From the NCBI GenBank assembly GCA_004802725.1, contig SGPM01000009.1, positions 124,001-188,000 on the forward strand: DNA of 64,000 nucleotides, in the 5' to 3' direction. The stretch is from Antrodiella citrinella. Its lineage: Eukaryota > Basidiomycota > Agaricomycetes > Polyporales > Steccherinaceae. The notes under the pieces were generated by a model. The model was not told the origin of the DNA and made no database searches. It saw only the letters and a list, made by a program, of their open reading frames with translations. Positions 46,040 to 57,209 of this stretch are shown here, piece by piece (the first letter of the stretch is position 1; each line of letters starts with the position of its first letter). The position numbers were made by a program, and so were the translations under genes.

Positions 46040-48559
46040 ATGGACACGTCGCGTCCTCATGGGCGCGAACCAACGTTCTCCTCCAACGATCGTCCAGTCC
46101 TCACTCACTCTGTCTCTCCACCTTCTCTATACCCTGAAGATCGCCAGTCGCAGTCGCGCGGCGGCGTCAACGGCGACGATGGCGACGATTCCGACCACTC
46201 CGACCACAGTCACGACTTCACAGCCCGTGGACGTCCTGCCATGGAGAAACCGCCCTACCTTCCTCACCAGATCGCAAGGCAACGTCGACTGAACCACGTC
46301 GTTCAAGCAGACGATACCCCTTACATCCCTCCGGACACATCCCATCACCCATCAGCCCCTTCACGCGATTATCATTCTGCGCAGCCTCCTCCTCAACAGC
46401 CTCGAGCTCCATACTACACATATGCACAAGAGGTAAGTACATTATTGCTTGCCACGGCTATGGACATTGACTATGAGGTAGGGTCCATCTCGTGGCCAGC
46501 ACGAAGTGATCCCAGGACTTCAACACGATGTGGATCGCAGTGCAGGACGGAACAAATCTCGCAGTCTTAGTCAGGAGAGGCATACCGATGGCCGGAATGG
46601 GAATGGGAGGAGAGTATCTGGGAGTGGCGAGGAAGAGGAAGGGCAGGCGTCTCCCAGGGCTATAGCAGGTACTTCTCAACATCAAGTGCACCCGCCTCCG
46701 CAGGGTGGGCCATACGAATCCCAGCATTTCGTGCCTCCTCCATTCAAGTACAACGGTGAACGATATCCCGCTTATGATGCTAATGCTCGTAGGATTGGAC
46801 TTGATCACGTTCGTTACGAGAACATCCCGCCACAGGACGGCAGTGGTACAAGGACATACTACCGTGCCAGGACCCACAAATATCCTCCAGCCAACGCGCC
46901 TATGAACGACGTGCCTCACGTTATGACTTTGACTTTGGACAAGGCTGCACCGGGACGGGACGGGCCGCCATCGACATCGACATCTGCGCCTGGCATCAGC
47001 GGCGAGGTGCCGCCACCACAAGACATCGATATGGCGCCTCTTTCGCCTGGCGCGTCTCATTCTCCTACCGCATCCATGTATGCCCCCTCTTCTCCTAGTC
47101 GTTACTATAGATTCATAACTCTTACTCCAAATCCCAGTCTACAGGAAGAGATCGACTTGGGACGAACTGATAGACGCGTTACTACAGGTCGGCCAAATCC
47201 TGTCACAGTCCAAGGGAACGCAACGGATGGCGCACCTCATCTTCGCGACATGCTAGGTTTGAATGCTACTGATCCTCTCGATCTAAAAGCACTTAGCGAT
47301 CCTCCGCCCGGCGCCAAACCTAGCTACCCTTATCCCACTCTCATTATGCTCGCCATAACCGGTAGTCCTAAGAAGCGCTTGACCCTGTCCGAGATATACA
47401 GCGCTATCGAAGAGAGGTTTGACTGGTTCAAAAACACGGAAGACAAGGCATGGCAGGTAATACGAACAATTTTCAGTCTCACGATCTTTTTCTCATCTCT
47501 TCGTCATCATAGGGGTCTATCAGACATACCCTGTCTCTCAAGTCATGCTTTCGCACGATTTCTAGGCCCATTACTGAACCTGGGAAGGGTAACTACTGGA
47601 TAGTAGACACTTCTCAAGGAGATGGTAATAAGCGGCCTCGAAAACGCAACCCTCGGCCGAAAAAAGCCGAACGTATCAAGATGGCTGCACAAGCTGCGAG
47701 GCAGGAGTTGGAAGAGGATGAATTGAGTGGCGGGAGTATGCCACCAGAGGCGGCGGAGCGTCCCAATGCCGTCAGACGCAGCACTCGCGATGATGACGAC
47801 GATCGGAACATCGACCCTCAGCTGAGGGATCAAGGCCATACTGTCGGGGACAGTCGGGCGCGCGTCAGTGCGACTTCCAGGACAGTCAGGCGCGGTCATT
47901 CGCCGTACAGCACACCTTCCCCTACCAGCCATAGTGGCCGGAACAGTAGGACGTACGGTAGCAGCACTTCGGCGCCTTCTATGGTCCCGGTGTCCTCTTG
48001 GTCGAGTGCTCGGCCGTCGTCCAGGTCATCCGATCGTTCCGCATACAACCCATCTCCACCTCCCCCGTCTCACCCATCCACCTCCTCTCATACGTTCGGG
48101 GAATCGTCTTTCAGTTCCACTCGCTCTGCTCTTCATCCTTCCCGCGACATGGCCCCTCGCGCCGCTCCTCTACCGAGCACCAGCAAAGCAGCTCCTTCAA
48201 ATTGGGCGCCATACGGATCCTACTCTTCCCTGTCCTCTGCCACAATTTCATCCATGTCAACCACGACGAGACCCTACATTCAACCACAGACTTCCCTCTC
48301 AGGTTCCACGCGAGCGTATGTTTCAACGCAAACCCACACATCCAACACGCGCACGACATCGACTCATGACTATGGTCATCGCTACTCCCGCCCACACTAT
48401 TCGTCGTCAAGATCTGTAGACTCGCGCGACACCGGCGAACCTCCGAGACGAATCACTACGAATTTCAATCAAACTCCTGATTGGGAAAACGCGGCGGTCC
48501 CGCGAAGGACGTATCAAGACTACTCAGATGATTCAGAGTCGGAGTCAGAGGAAGACTGA
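46040..48559 (+). CDS. Forkhead-domain transcription factor
   Basis: Predicted nuclear DNA-binding regulator. The start MDTSRPHGREPTFSSNDRP at 46040 is chosen after a gene-like polar N-terminus begins; an in-frame ATG also lies at 45911. The first half is disordered and Pro/Ser-rich. The winged-helix domain begins KPSYPYPTLIMLAITGSPKK and continues RLTLSEIYSAIEERFDWFKN. After an intron it gives GSIRHTLSLKSCF (recognition helix), then RPITEPGKGNYWIVD and the basic wing NKRPRKRNPRPKKAERI. The canonical recognition helix is NSIRHNLSLN, so two Asn positions differ here. The long C-terminal half is Ser/Thr/Pro-rich, ending DDSESESEED at 48559. It has few introns compared with its neighbours. Confidence 0.88.
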
Positions 48560-49073
48560 GTACTTGGTTTTGCCCATCCCCCCCTCCCCTCATCTCCCTT
48601 CCCCCTTCNCACCCATCATATCATTTCATACGAGTTCCCATCCCACTTCTAAATCTTTCGCATCTTCTCCACTCATCTTGCTTTGCGAGCTCCAAATTGC
48701 ATCATATAATATCCTATTGTTTTCATAACAAAGCTATGCGTACGCTGTCTTCTCGCAGATGTTTCTTGTCACTCTTCATACCCGAGACTTGTTTTACAGC
48801 ATGCTGCCAATGGTCGTTCGTTTCTCGTTCCTCTCGGCGCAGCATAATGGTTGTTCGTTTCCCGTTCAATGCCCATTGTCTGCTATCACATCATGCTTTG
48901 TGCTGTCATCATAGCTGTCGTTGCTATTCTATATTGTACTGAGCTTGGAGAAATAGTCATACAAATATCATCATTCCGTGCCAATGTGCAATGAGCATGT
49001 AGCATAGGATTTCAAGAAAATCAGGACTTCGGCGTGAATGCTTGATCTTCAACCCTTCCCTTCCACCTTCTCG
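48560..49073. other. Intergenic, convergent 3' regions
   Basis: 3' sides of the forkhead gene (+) and the orphan at 49074-49709 (-). C/T-rich runs follow the forkhead stop, with one ambiguous base at 48609. No gene is supported. Confidence 0.5.
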
Positions 49074-49709
49074 TCATCTCCCAAACCACGCGCAGACGCG
49101 CTGGATGAGTCCTACGGCAGGAGAGGCAGCAGCAGGTGAAGCGTGGCGGGAACCAGCGATGACCTTGAGGCCGGGGAGAACGTAACGCAAGAATATGGAG
49201 TTTGAGCCCGTCGTGAGGATCACGGGAGGAGTCTCTCCGAACCAATCATACGACTCCTCGTCCTCCAGATCCACGTCGGTGTCTTCCCACAGGGAGATGG
49301 GCGAGAGGGGGACGTATGGGGAGACGGAGTTGAGGTGATGCCATTCGTCAAGGCTATGGGCAGTCTCGCCGTGCCAGGTGAGTTTGCTGCCGCTGACCTT
49401 GGCGAAGCCTTTCTCGGAGAGAGGTCGGATATCGATGAGGGTGCTTGCCCCAGTCTCGTCGAAGTCATCGACATCCAACGTGGATATTGTCTCCTCGTAT
49501 AACGTGAGGTCAATGCGGTGCGTGTCCATCTCGCTATCGTCCTTAGGCTTGGAGAGTCGGCGACCAAAGCAGCAAGCGCGACTATATCGGGGTTGGTGAC
49601 GAGGCTTCAACTCTGTGAAGATGGTAGATTCGGATGCGGAAGGGGCAAAATGTCGTGAAGATGTCGCAAAAGGATTGAGCTTGTGCAGCAGTAGTCTGAG
49701 AGAAAGCAT
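49074..49709 (-). CDS. Hypothetical protein, 211 residues
   Basis: Single-exon open frame with no recognised family. The N-terminus, MLSLRLLLHKLNPFATSSRH, is basic and hydrophobic and could be a mitochondrial presequence. The middle is acidic (IDLTLYEETISTLDVDDFDE) and contains LWEDTDVDLEDEESYDWFGE. The C-terminus is more hydrophobic (IFLRYVLPGLKVIAGSRH, GLIQRVCAWFGR). Length, codon composition and lack of stops favour a gene, but it has no intron support and could be spurious. Confidence 0.5.
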   Translation of the reverse strand: MLSLRLLLHKLNPFATSSRHFAPSASESTIFTELKPRHQPRYSRACCFGRRLSKPKDDSEMDTHRIDLTLYEETISTLDVDDFDETGASTLIDIRPLSEKGFAKVSGSKLTWHGETAHSLDEWHHLNSVSPYVPLSPISLWEDTDVDLEDEESYDWFGETPPVILTTGSNSIFLRYVLPGLKVIAGSRHASPAAASPAVGLIQRVCAWFGR

Positions 49710-50188
49710 CTGTAGACGAATCGTTAGTGCGGTTCTTTGTTGAGACTCAGGGCCTAACTTACAGTACGTGAAGTGTCACTTGAATGAGGAAATGAATCTA
49801 TGGCTAACTGATGGACTTGGCGCATTCAGCAGAGGGGGGTGTCACGCAGGATGGGACGGGGCGACATGCAGGGAGCCTATAAGATCGCAGGAAAGTGAAA
49901 GGAATCGCGGAGTGGATGCCGTTAGCCACCAGCCAGTGGCTAACAGTTGCAATCTTGTCCGATAATTGCAGTCTCGATCATAATAGCGTCAACCGCCGTC
50001 TCCAACGCCAACGACTTTGGAGGTGACATGTTGTTTTCCACCCGTTTAGTCTGGTCGTCCGTGTCTACACATCATTGATTTGAGATTGGTAGTGCGGCGA
50101 ATAAGACAAGTGAGACGAGCAATATGGGCAACCATGGTATTACAAGGATAAGTTGGTAGTGCGTAGAGTCGAGGGACACGAGACGAGG
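49710..50188. other. Intergenic spacer
   Basis: Between the hypothetical gene start and the THG1 stop. A short open frame at 49768-49965 shows no motif. Nothing else is seen. Confidence 0.5.
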
Positions 50189-51242
50189 CTATTCTAGCAG
50201 ATACGGTCGAGCATTCCAGAAGTCGTCCTTGATGATGTCGCAGTGCAGAATAGCGATCGGAGTGAGGCCTTTGGAGGAGGCAACTGCATGGGCGCCCAGG
50301 TCATCCGAGGTCTACGTGCCATGAGATCAGCGGAATATCTGTTATACTTGGCGCATACCTTTTCTCTACAAAGAACACTTCCTTTCCGATGATGAGGAGG
50401 TATATCGTTGTAGTTGATAGCGAACTGAGAAAAAAGAATCTCGTGTTTTTGCTTGGACGCAGTGCCCTGGATATAAAATCAGATAATCAGATTCTGCAAT
50501 GCAAGTTGTAGTATGATGGTACAAGTAGGCCGCATTACCTTGAGTGTTTGATGTGCTTGAGTGGTCGTCTCGCCGCCTTGTTGTACGAGAGCCCAAAAGA
50601 CAGTATTATATAGGTTATTGACGTGCGCTATGGAAGCGTGTCAGGAAGACGACTAGGTAGCGATGAACCCAAGAAAGACATACTGTCGGCTTGCCTCCAC
50701 GAGAAATAATCGCGAATCTCTTGTGCTGATGGATACACGATAACCCTTGCATCAAATGTCGGTGGATACTTCAACTGGATCTCTGGAAGATGGTCCGACC
50801 AGTGGAAGACATAGGATGACGTGAATGTGGAAGCAATCATGCTCAAGATTTTGGCGTGGCGACGCTTGTGCACAGTGGTAGACCTGGGAAAGAGGAAGCT
50901 ACAAGGCCTTCGATAAGCTTTTAGCGTAAATGGAAATAATGACCTGCTCACCTGTACTCGTCGGATTCGCCGAAAGCTAGCACAATATCCTTGAACTCGT
51001 TCATAACATCCCCAGCTGCGTGATCCATCAACGCTAGGGCACGATCGTCATTGGGCTTCGTGAATCCATGCTCTTGTGAAAGTCTGTATTGATATATTCA
51101 TTGTAGGCTCTCTTCTGGAGATGGACCATCAGGAATACCGATGGAAGGCATGGCCGTCCACGCGCACTACAATGTATGTGTTCGGGAGTAATGAGTCCGG
51201 CTGTTCAAATGTCTTGACGTAGGCAAATCGGGAGACCGCCAT
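50189..51242 (-). CDS. THG1: tRNA-His guanylyltransferase
   Basis: Adds the essential G at position -1 of tRNA-His, 3' to 5', before histidylation. The start [20 protein letters not shown] at 51242 is chosen because it precedes the family opening [13 protein letters not shown], which holds the first metal-binding Asp. The next exon reads [20 protein letters not shown], then [18 protein letters not shown] with the second metal Asp/Glu and catalytic Ser region. Later come [20 protein letters not shown] and [20 protein letters not shown], the signature HxNNLYN that recognises the tRNA. The C-terminus, [20 protein letters not shown], ends at 50189. Every splice keeps frame. It is divergent from the gene at 51552, with 309 bp between starts. 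Confidence 0.93.
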
Positions 51243-51551
51243 CCTACATGATCCTGTCAGTTTCTGATGTAAAGTACATCTCCATACGTACCCAACAAAC
51301 AATAGAGAAGAGATGGAGGATGGAGAGACACAGCTATGGCACAGCCTGCTTGAGCAAGACAGCACTGGTAGTATTTAAGAGGAGGCCCGTGGGAATTGTG
51401 ACTGGATAGAGGAGCCTCGCTGTAGCACCGTCACAACATGCCCAAGTCTGACTCCGGTCCATCCCTCTTGGCTTCAAACCACCACCATCGCGACCGACGA
51501 CGTCCACAAGCAGGCTCGAAACATTCCTGACATCGAACACCATCACCGACA

Positions 51552-52308
51552 ATGAGCACCACCACCGCATATTCTGACTTCTTCCGCCACCGGGTGATTG
51601 GGCGAGCACCGTCCCCGCCGACATGGGCATGCTACGAGCAGATCCCCTACGATGACGGCTGCAGCGATAGTGGGTCTGAGGAGAATTCGTGCTCCGAGGA
51701 CGAAGAAGACTATGGCCGAGCTACTCGTCCTGAGAACAACTCCGACGGAGACAGTACCGGGGAACATCGCCACAATGGTGATCAGGAGCCCCATGCTAAT
51801 GGCGACATGGAGATCGATGACGGTGATGAAGCGGTGTCCGCGGACAAGCTCACGGAATATAAGAGGGATGTCAAGGGCAAGCAGCGAGCCACTGAGTCTG
51901 AACATGACAGTCCAAAGAGGCAGCAGCAGCAGCAGCAGCGGAAGAAGAACCGCCAGCCTGTGATCGCCTTACGTCCCATTTTGACTATACAAAGGAGTCA
52001 AGGGTTTGTATGGAATCAGGTAATGACATCCTCACATCGTGCAATTCATCGCTAATACGTCTACTCTCATTACAGGACTTGTTTGTTCCTCCGTATATCA
52101 AAGACCGATGTTCGTATCTTTCATTCATGTACTGAATGAGGGTTGTCTGATTGTGCTTTGTCCTTCAGATGTCGCGTCTACATCTCCACCCAACGCGAAA
52201 GGGTTCGTGTCGTCGTCGGTTTCTTCGACAGCGTCGGGACTCGACTACGAGGTAGAAGTGGTAGAGATCAGGGTTGGAGAGGGAGAGCTGAAGGATATCA
52301 TTCCCTAA
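51552..52308 (+). CDS. Conserved basidiomycete-type protein of unknown function
   Basis: No named family. Exon 1 starts MSTTTAYSDFFRHRVIGRAP and is acidic and disordered, with a CAG-encoded Gln run (about 51921-51939). The segment ALRPILTIQRSQGFVWNQ leads through introns (donors GTAATG and GTTCGT) to DLFVPPYIKDR and YVASTSPPNAKGFVSSSV. It ends DYEVEVVEIRVGEGELKDII with the stop at 52306-52308. The compact ordered C-terminus after three frame-keeping exons resembles anonymous proteins that recur in agaricomycetes, by recollection only. It converges with the UBP8-like gene. Confidence 0.6.
51921..51939 (+). repeat. CAG/Gln trinucleotide tract
   Basis: Six uninterrupted CAG codons, part of a Gln run in the protein starting at 51552. 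A pure codon repeat suggests slippage and likely length variation between strains. Confidence 0.85.
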
Positions 52309-52560
52309 CGGAACGGAGTGGCCTTGACCGTATTTCTGTATTCTCCAACACAACTTTATCTACCTTGGCTTCTAGACGGAGTACTCCTACATTTTGCGAT
52401 GCTCTCCCTGCCCAATGCCGTACTTACCTTCGCCTTCACCGTTCTTCCCCTTTTGTGTTTTTCGTACCCTGTGTATCATATATATCCCATGCCGTGGTAT
52501 TGTGCTGTCCGATATCTGCAAGACCGGATCCGATTCTCAAGATGTATTGGGTACGGCGGC

Positions 52561-54924
52561 TCAGTCGGTTGCCAGCTTCAGCAGTGCATCATCGAGTTCC
52601 CTACTTAACGCGGCTTCCTTCTCTCTTTCCCTTTCCTTTTCTCTCACAGCCTCTGCTTCGCGTGCGACCACATACGACGGAGTCACATACGGCTTGTAGT
52701 CCAAATGTCTCTTGACGTAGAAACACATGTACGCTTGCGACTTCAGGCACTTTCCCAAGGTGGAATGAGTGACCCTGCGGATAACGAGCGTGAGTAGAAG
52801 AGACCGAGTAAACTTGAAGCGGTGTCACGTACTTATCATCGTCAAAGTGATACCACTATGTGTATGCATAAGAAATTGACATGTACACGAAGGAGTAACT
52901 TGAACAGACACTCACCTCATCCTGGTAGCGAGTAAAGCAAGTATAATGACCATTGTCAATCTGACCATCGTGGCATACGACCGAGAACAGGTCATAATCA
53001 TATAGTGCATGGGGTCCCGAGTATCTGCTCCACAAACGAAGTCAGCGACAAGAAAATTTGACCAGAAGACGCAATGATCTCACGAATCTAGTTCCGACCC
53101 TTCCGTCTCACGTCCCCGTTCATTAGCATGCTTTCCGTCTCGGGCATTCATCACCAATGTCGTATACTCGGCCATATTTATACTCGCTGGGAACCGGACA
53201 GATGCCTCTATCTTGTGCGCAGTATTTCGGTCCGTTGACTTGTGCTCAAAACGCTGCTTCTAGTCAAGAACTAGAGATAGCACAATTGTCTGTGTCAGCT
53301 TACCTTGAACTGGAAGCTGAGCACAGGTGGCAGCTTTCGGATGCTCAGACGTTTGCTTGCCTATCGAGATAAATTTAGGAAGAAGACTGCCCGTACGGCT
53401 CGGAGAACTTACAGCCGTGGTCTTGCTACATTTGACGCAATTGTATGCACTGAGCTTCTCAGGCTGTGTAAACCTACACAGCAACAATCAGCGAATGTAA
53501 TCACAGACAAATAGAGCACGTACCTTCTTAAGCATGAGGCTAGTGTATAATTGGGACCCACTTCGCCGGTCTTGCCTTTCAATTCAAGACTGACGTCAAG
53601 CATAGGATCTGTAGTGGAAGTGATATTGCTGCATCGTTCGCATTTTACGTCACTTTGCAATAAGCCATCGAAAGTGGAATGCACGATGCAGATGCAAGAG
53701 AGCTTCGTTGATCCCCGCGACGTCGCATGAATGTGGTTCAGAGTCGAAATGAAGCACTCGTGCGCATCTTGTTGTGCATACCCCGAGAGCTCCGATGAAG
53801 CACGCCACGTCGTGGAAAGGAAACTGATAGGGCCGAAGGGTGCCTCATTCCCTGAGTAAACCTATTGAATACCGATGTTAGGTCCGGCACCGACAGGAGG
53901 AACAACAAATACGAGCCTCCGAGAACAATTTGTCCATCTCACAGCAGGCACAATCCTTCGCTTTGAGACAAATTTTTTGATTGTGCTTGTCGCTCAGGAA
54001 ATAGCTTCGCAACAATGGATTTGCGATGAAGGATTGCAGGATGACATTCAAATAGCATGTCTGACCAAGATTGAGCAAGCCACGGCGACCTGTGATAGTG
54101 AGACGTCAATGTCATTACAGGAGAAATCATTGACTTTACGCATACCTTGACAGGACATTACCGTGGACCCTGCAAGAGCATCCGAGTCCTTAGTGTTGGG
54201 AATCCAAGGTTTGAAAGATTCACGGCTCTTCTTAGCAGCTGTTGCGGCCGTGAGTACGAGTTTCATGAAAGGCATAAATGACAGACCTTGGAAGTATGTA
54301 TGGTTCTCTTCGAAGGAAAGAGCAGCGGCGTTATAGGCAGAGATAGTATCGGCGTTGTAGACAAAATCCTCGCATTCGCTGCAGTAGATTGAGCCAGACT
54401 TAGCATCGACACCTAGAGTAATCAGAAGGTCAGAAATAAGCGAGATATCTTCTGAAGACAAGGTAACTGTCAAATTTAACAGACAGGTACCTTGTACTTC
54501 ATGAGTGGCAGTTCGGGGAGACGATGAACACTCACAGAACTCGTGACCTTCGTTCTCAAGATGTTGTTGTATGTGAGATGGGCTCCAGCATCCAGAGAAT
54601 GAGCACTGGAGACAAACAAAAGGACGCGAAAGGCTTGCTTCGCATGTTCCGCAAGCTGGAAAAGCGATCTAAGGAGAGTAGCATCGTATCAAGCATCGAA
54701 AGTGCTATGACATGAGGATCTCATACCTTACGGCGCTTAGTGGGAGGACGACTCTGGTACGACCGCCGAGAGTTCCAGGACGCTACAGTGCGGAATTTCT
54801 TCAGAACGGCCTCATTATCTTCTTTGCGAGAAAGAAGTGGGCCGAGATGGGGACATTGACCTGGATGTACACCGAACTCCCCGGCCAAGTAGTCTGTTTC
54901 GCTTTGAGGGTCCATGAGAGCCAT
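52561..54924 (-). CDS. UBP8: Ubiquitin-specific protease, UBP8/USP22-like (SAGA DUB)
   Basis: Thiol protease expected to remove ubiquitin from histone H2B as part of the SAGA deubiquitinase module. A zinc-finger UBP domain comes first: GQCPHLGPLL, FVCLQCSFSGCWSPSHIQQH, LENEGHEF and SIYCSECEDFVYN. The catalytic Cys box is LLNLGQTCYLNVILQSF, followed by QQDAHECFISTLNHI, a finger with CERCSNITSTTDP, and FTQPEKLSAYNCVKCSKTTA. The catalytic His is in NGHYTCFTRYQDEWYHFDDD. The protein ends SRELDDALLKLATD at 52561. The Asn that usually precedes TC (GNTC) is Gln. The start MALMDPQSETDYLAGE at 54924 is the best visible one; an upstream exon is possible. It is divergent from the HIT gene. Confidence 0.87.
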
Positions 54925-55326
54925 CGAGCTTGCAATGTCTACAGAACATATAGTCAAACGACCTCTCTTTTCAGGTTTGAGACTTACCTAGATACACTAG
55001 CGAGTTCACCCAAGCCAATGGTTGCGACTGTGTGTAGTAGAACGCGTGGCAACTCCAAACCTACTTGCGTGACATAAGCACAATGATCGGAGCGGAGGAC
55101 AGATATGGATCGGAGTTTGAAATGACAGCTTCGGAGACTGAAATACCACATGCCGATCGCCACTCCGACACGGCATTATCGAATGGTGGCTCTCGAGTTT
55201 CAAGTCGACTGCGAGTCTCAGATCTCAGACGTATACTTCTCGGCATGGGCGCAATACTCTCTTTCTTGCGGTCTCGCCGCAAAGATGCCCTGCTTGATAT
55301 CGAAGTATCTCGTGACATCTTACCGC
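54925..55326. other. Divergent spacer between UBP8 and HIT genes
   Basis: Upstream region of both genes. A plus-strand open frame ends at 55409 and contains MGAILSFLRSRRKDALLD, which resembles the basic start of HIT proteins but is not in frame with the CxxC exon without an extra intron. Confidence 0.45.
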
Positions 55327-56103
55327 ATGATCCGCAAAGTCATGTATTCAAGGTCCCACGAGTCACGACGATGCGAATTCTGTGTTGTCACGAGGGAAAA
55401 CGGATTTGATGTACATATGGTACGAGAGGAAAGTCATACAGCGATCTACAGGAGTATGCTCAGTCAACATATAACGTAGGATTCCGACCTCGCGATCGTC
55501 GTATTCAGAGACCGCGATCCGGCGGCCACAGCTCAACACTTTTTAGTTTTCCGAGGAATGGTACTGGTGCTATACCGAACGCAATTGATGCCGCACACTT
55601 GCCTACCATGCTAATAATGCAGGTATATATCGAACGACACTGAAGACATCAAATGTTGCTCTGGGTGCGCTGAGCCAGCGGGCGGACTTTGAACTCGTGG
55701 AACCGGCTGGGATCCCGCCCGAGCCTAGCTGAGCCAATTTGTTTGATCAGTCCATTGAACTGGACACACTCAGTCAAACAAATGCCGACATTGCCAACTT
55801 GATCATGGATGAGCTCAATATTCCGGTTCATACGAGCCGGTTCGTGAAGATGCTTCTCCAAGAGGGAACTAACATCAATACTTCTTGTACAGTTTAGGAT
55901 TCCATATCCCACCTTTCAACTCGGTGCAACACTTGCGTCTCCACGCTCACGGGCTTCCGTGCGATTCATTCATCCGACGCTTGAAATACCTCGTGATACA
56001 CGGATGCGGTGGTCATGAGAAGGGTTTATCGTGGTTTATTGACGTTACGCAGATCGTACACATCCTAGAGCGCGGACAGCGGATCGGATTCTTGCCCTGC
56101 TGA
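55327..56103 (+). CDS. HIT-domain nucleotide hydrolase/transferase (gene model uncertain)
   Basis: Histidine-triad protein resembling fungal HIT-like phosphohydrolases. Recognisable exons occur in order: RRCEFCVVTRENGFDVHM (zinc-type CxxC), DSDLAIVVFRDRDPAATAQH, ELDTLSQTNADIANLIMDEL with NIPVHTSR, then LGFHIPPFNSVQHLRLHAHG, where HLRLHAH is the HxHxH active site, and FIDVTQIVHILERGQRIGFL with PC-stop at 56103. The first, third and fourth exons join in frame. Between HFLVF (about 55550) and ELDTL (about 55755) about 200 bp contain stops in all readings and no normal intron is evident, so part of the domain may be lost. The start at 55327 is provisional. Either an unusual intron or a recent pseudogene would fit. 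Confidence 0.55.
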
Positions 56104-57209
56104 ACCTACCTAGGGCGTTCTGTCCTTCCTCCCATGGCCCACATGTCATTGAAGCGTCGCTTCGGATCTCTCTACTCCCGAAGCAATAATTGTTATTCGA
56201 TATACGGCCGCGTTTACGAACACATCTGCATCACCTGCTCGATTCATCACGAACAGGAGCAGCTTAGCTCGTTGCCTTCCGAGGGGAGCCCGAAGTCGCT
56301 CGCTGGATTCATGGAATAGTATGCAAATTTGAAGTTCAGATACTTACAACGGTCCACTAGCGGCAGAAGTAAGGTACTATTCATATCTTGGGATACCTCT
56401 ATGCCCTTCGTGGACTTCTGATGTTCAAGTTGTTTGTGTTATGCGCAGACCATCATTACGGTAGCCAACGGATTGTCATTCAAATGTCAGATGTTCCTCA
56501 TCAAGGCTTCGTTCTAAGGTATTTCATCTCACTCTGAAATGAATCGGCGCTAACTTTCCACTTCGGTTGTGACTTCCGGCGGCTGAACAGGACACAAGCT
56601 CTCAGAGAAATGTTTGATCATCGCAAACGCAACACGAGAAGCTGCCCGGTCCAATCGATGAAGCCGCTGTCGGTGTCTCTCAGCCATCGAGAATTGGCAG
56701 GTACTTCTCATCTTACTTCTGTCCAACTGTGCTTCGTGGGTCCCTAATCGCCATGTAGGTTTCGGAAATTGAGCTGCGCGTCGTATCTGACACATATCTT
56801 TCACAGGTGGTCTTACCCCTTCTTACCCTTGCCATACCCTGGAGGCATCGGTACTGCGTCCAATGAGGATATCGCCACGCTAGCCCGTCCGCCACGATGT
56901 GTCCAGTGGCAACCGAAATGGGGTGCCGTTCCTGAGGTGAGATTTGCCAGTGGGTTCAGATCAAGCACTGTCGTCCTCTCATGCATCGTGGCTTCTTCAA
57001 GGATCTCAAAACGATACCATGGGACTCAGTCATATGCCTTGTTTCTCGGTGAGCCGAGATGTCGCGAACCGGTGACAAGTGAGCCTAACATTAGCGTCAT
57101 TTCAGCATACGTTACAGAACGATCACATCACATGCAATACTCTGTCCGAGGATAAAAGGACGGCCTCTGCATACGTTCTCTTCCCCATCTCCCATTCGAT
57201 ATCTGCAAG
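56104..57209. other. Intergenic, about 1.1 kb
   Basis: Between the HIT gene and oxalate decarboxylase 2. Small frames on both strands have no motif. A TATA-like element for the decarboxylase sits at its right end. No transposon or RNA gene is seen. Confidence 0.5.
57152..57158 (+). promoter_or_regulatory. TATA-like box of oxalate decarboxylase 2
   Basis: ATAAAAG lies 52-58 bp upstream of the ATG at 57210, a spacing usual for fungal TATA promoters. Position and sequence only; no expression evidence. Confidence 0.55.
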
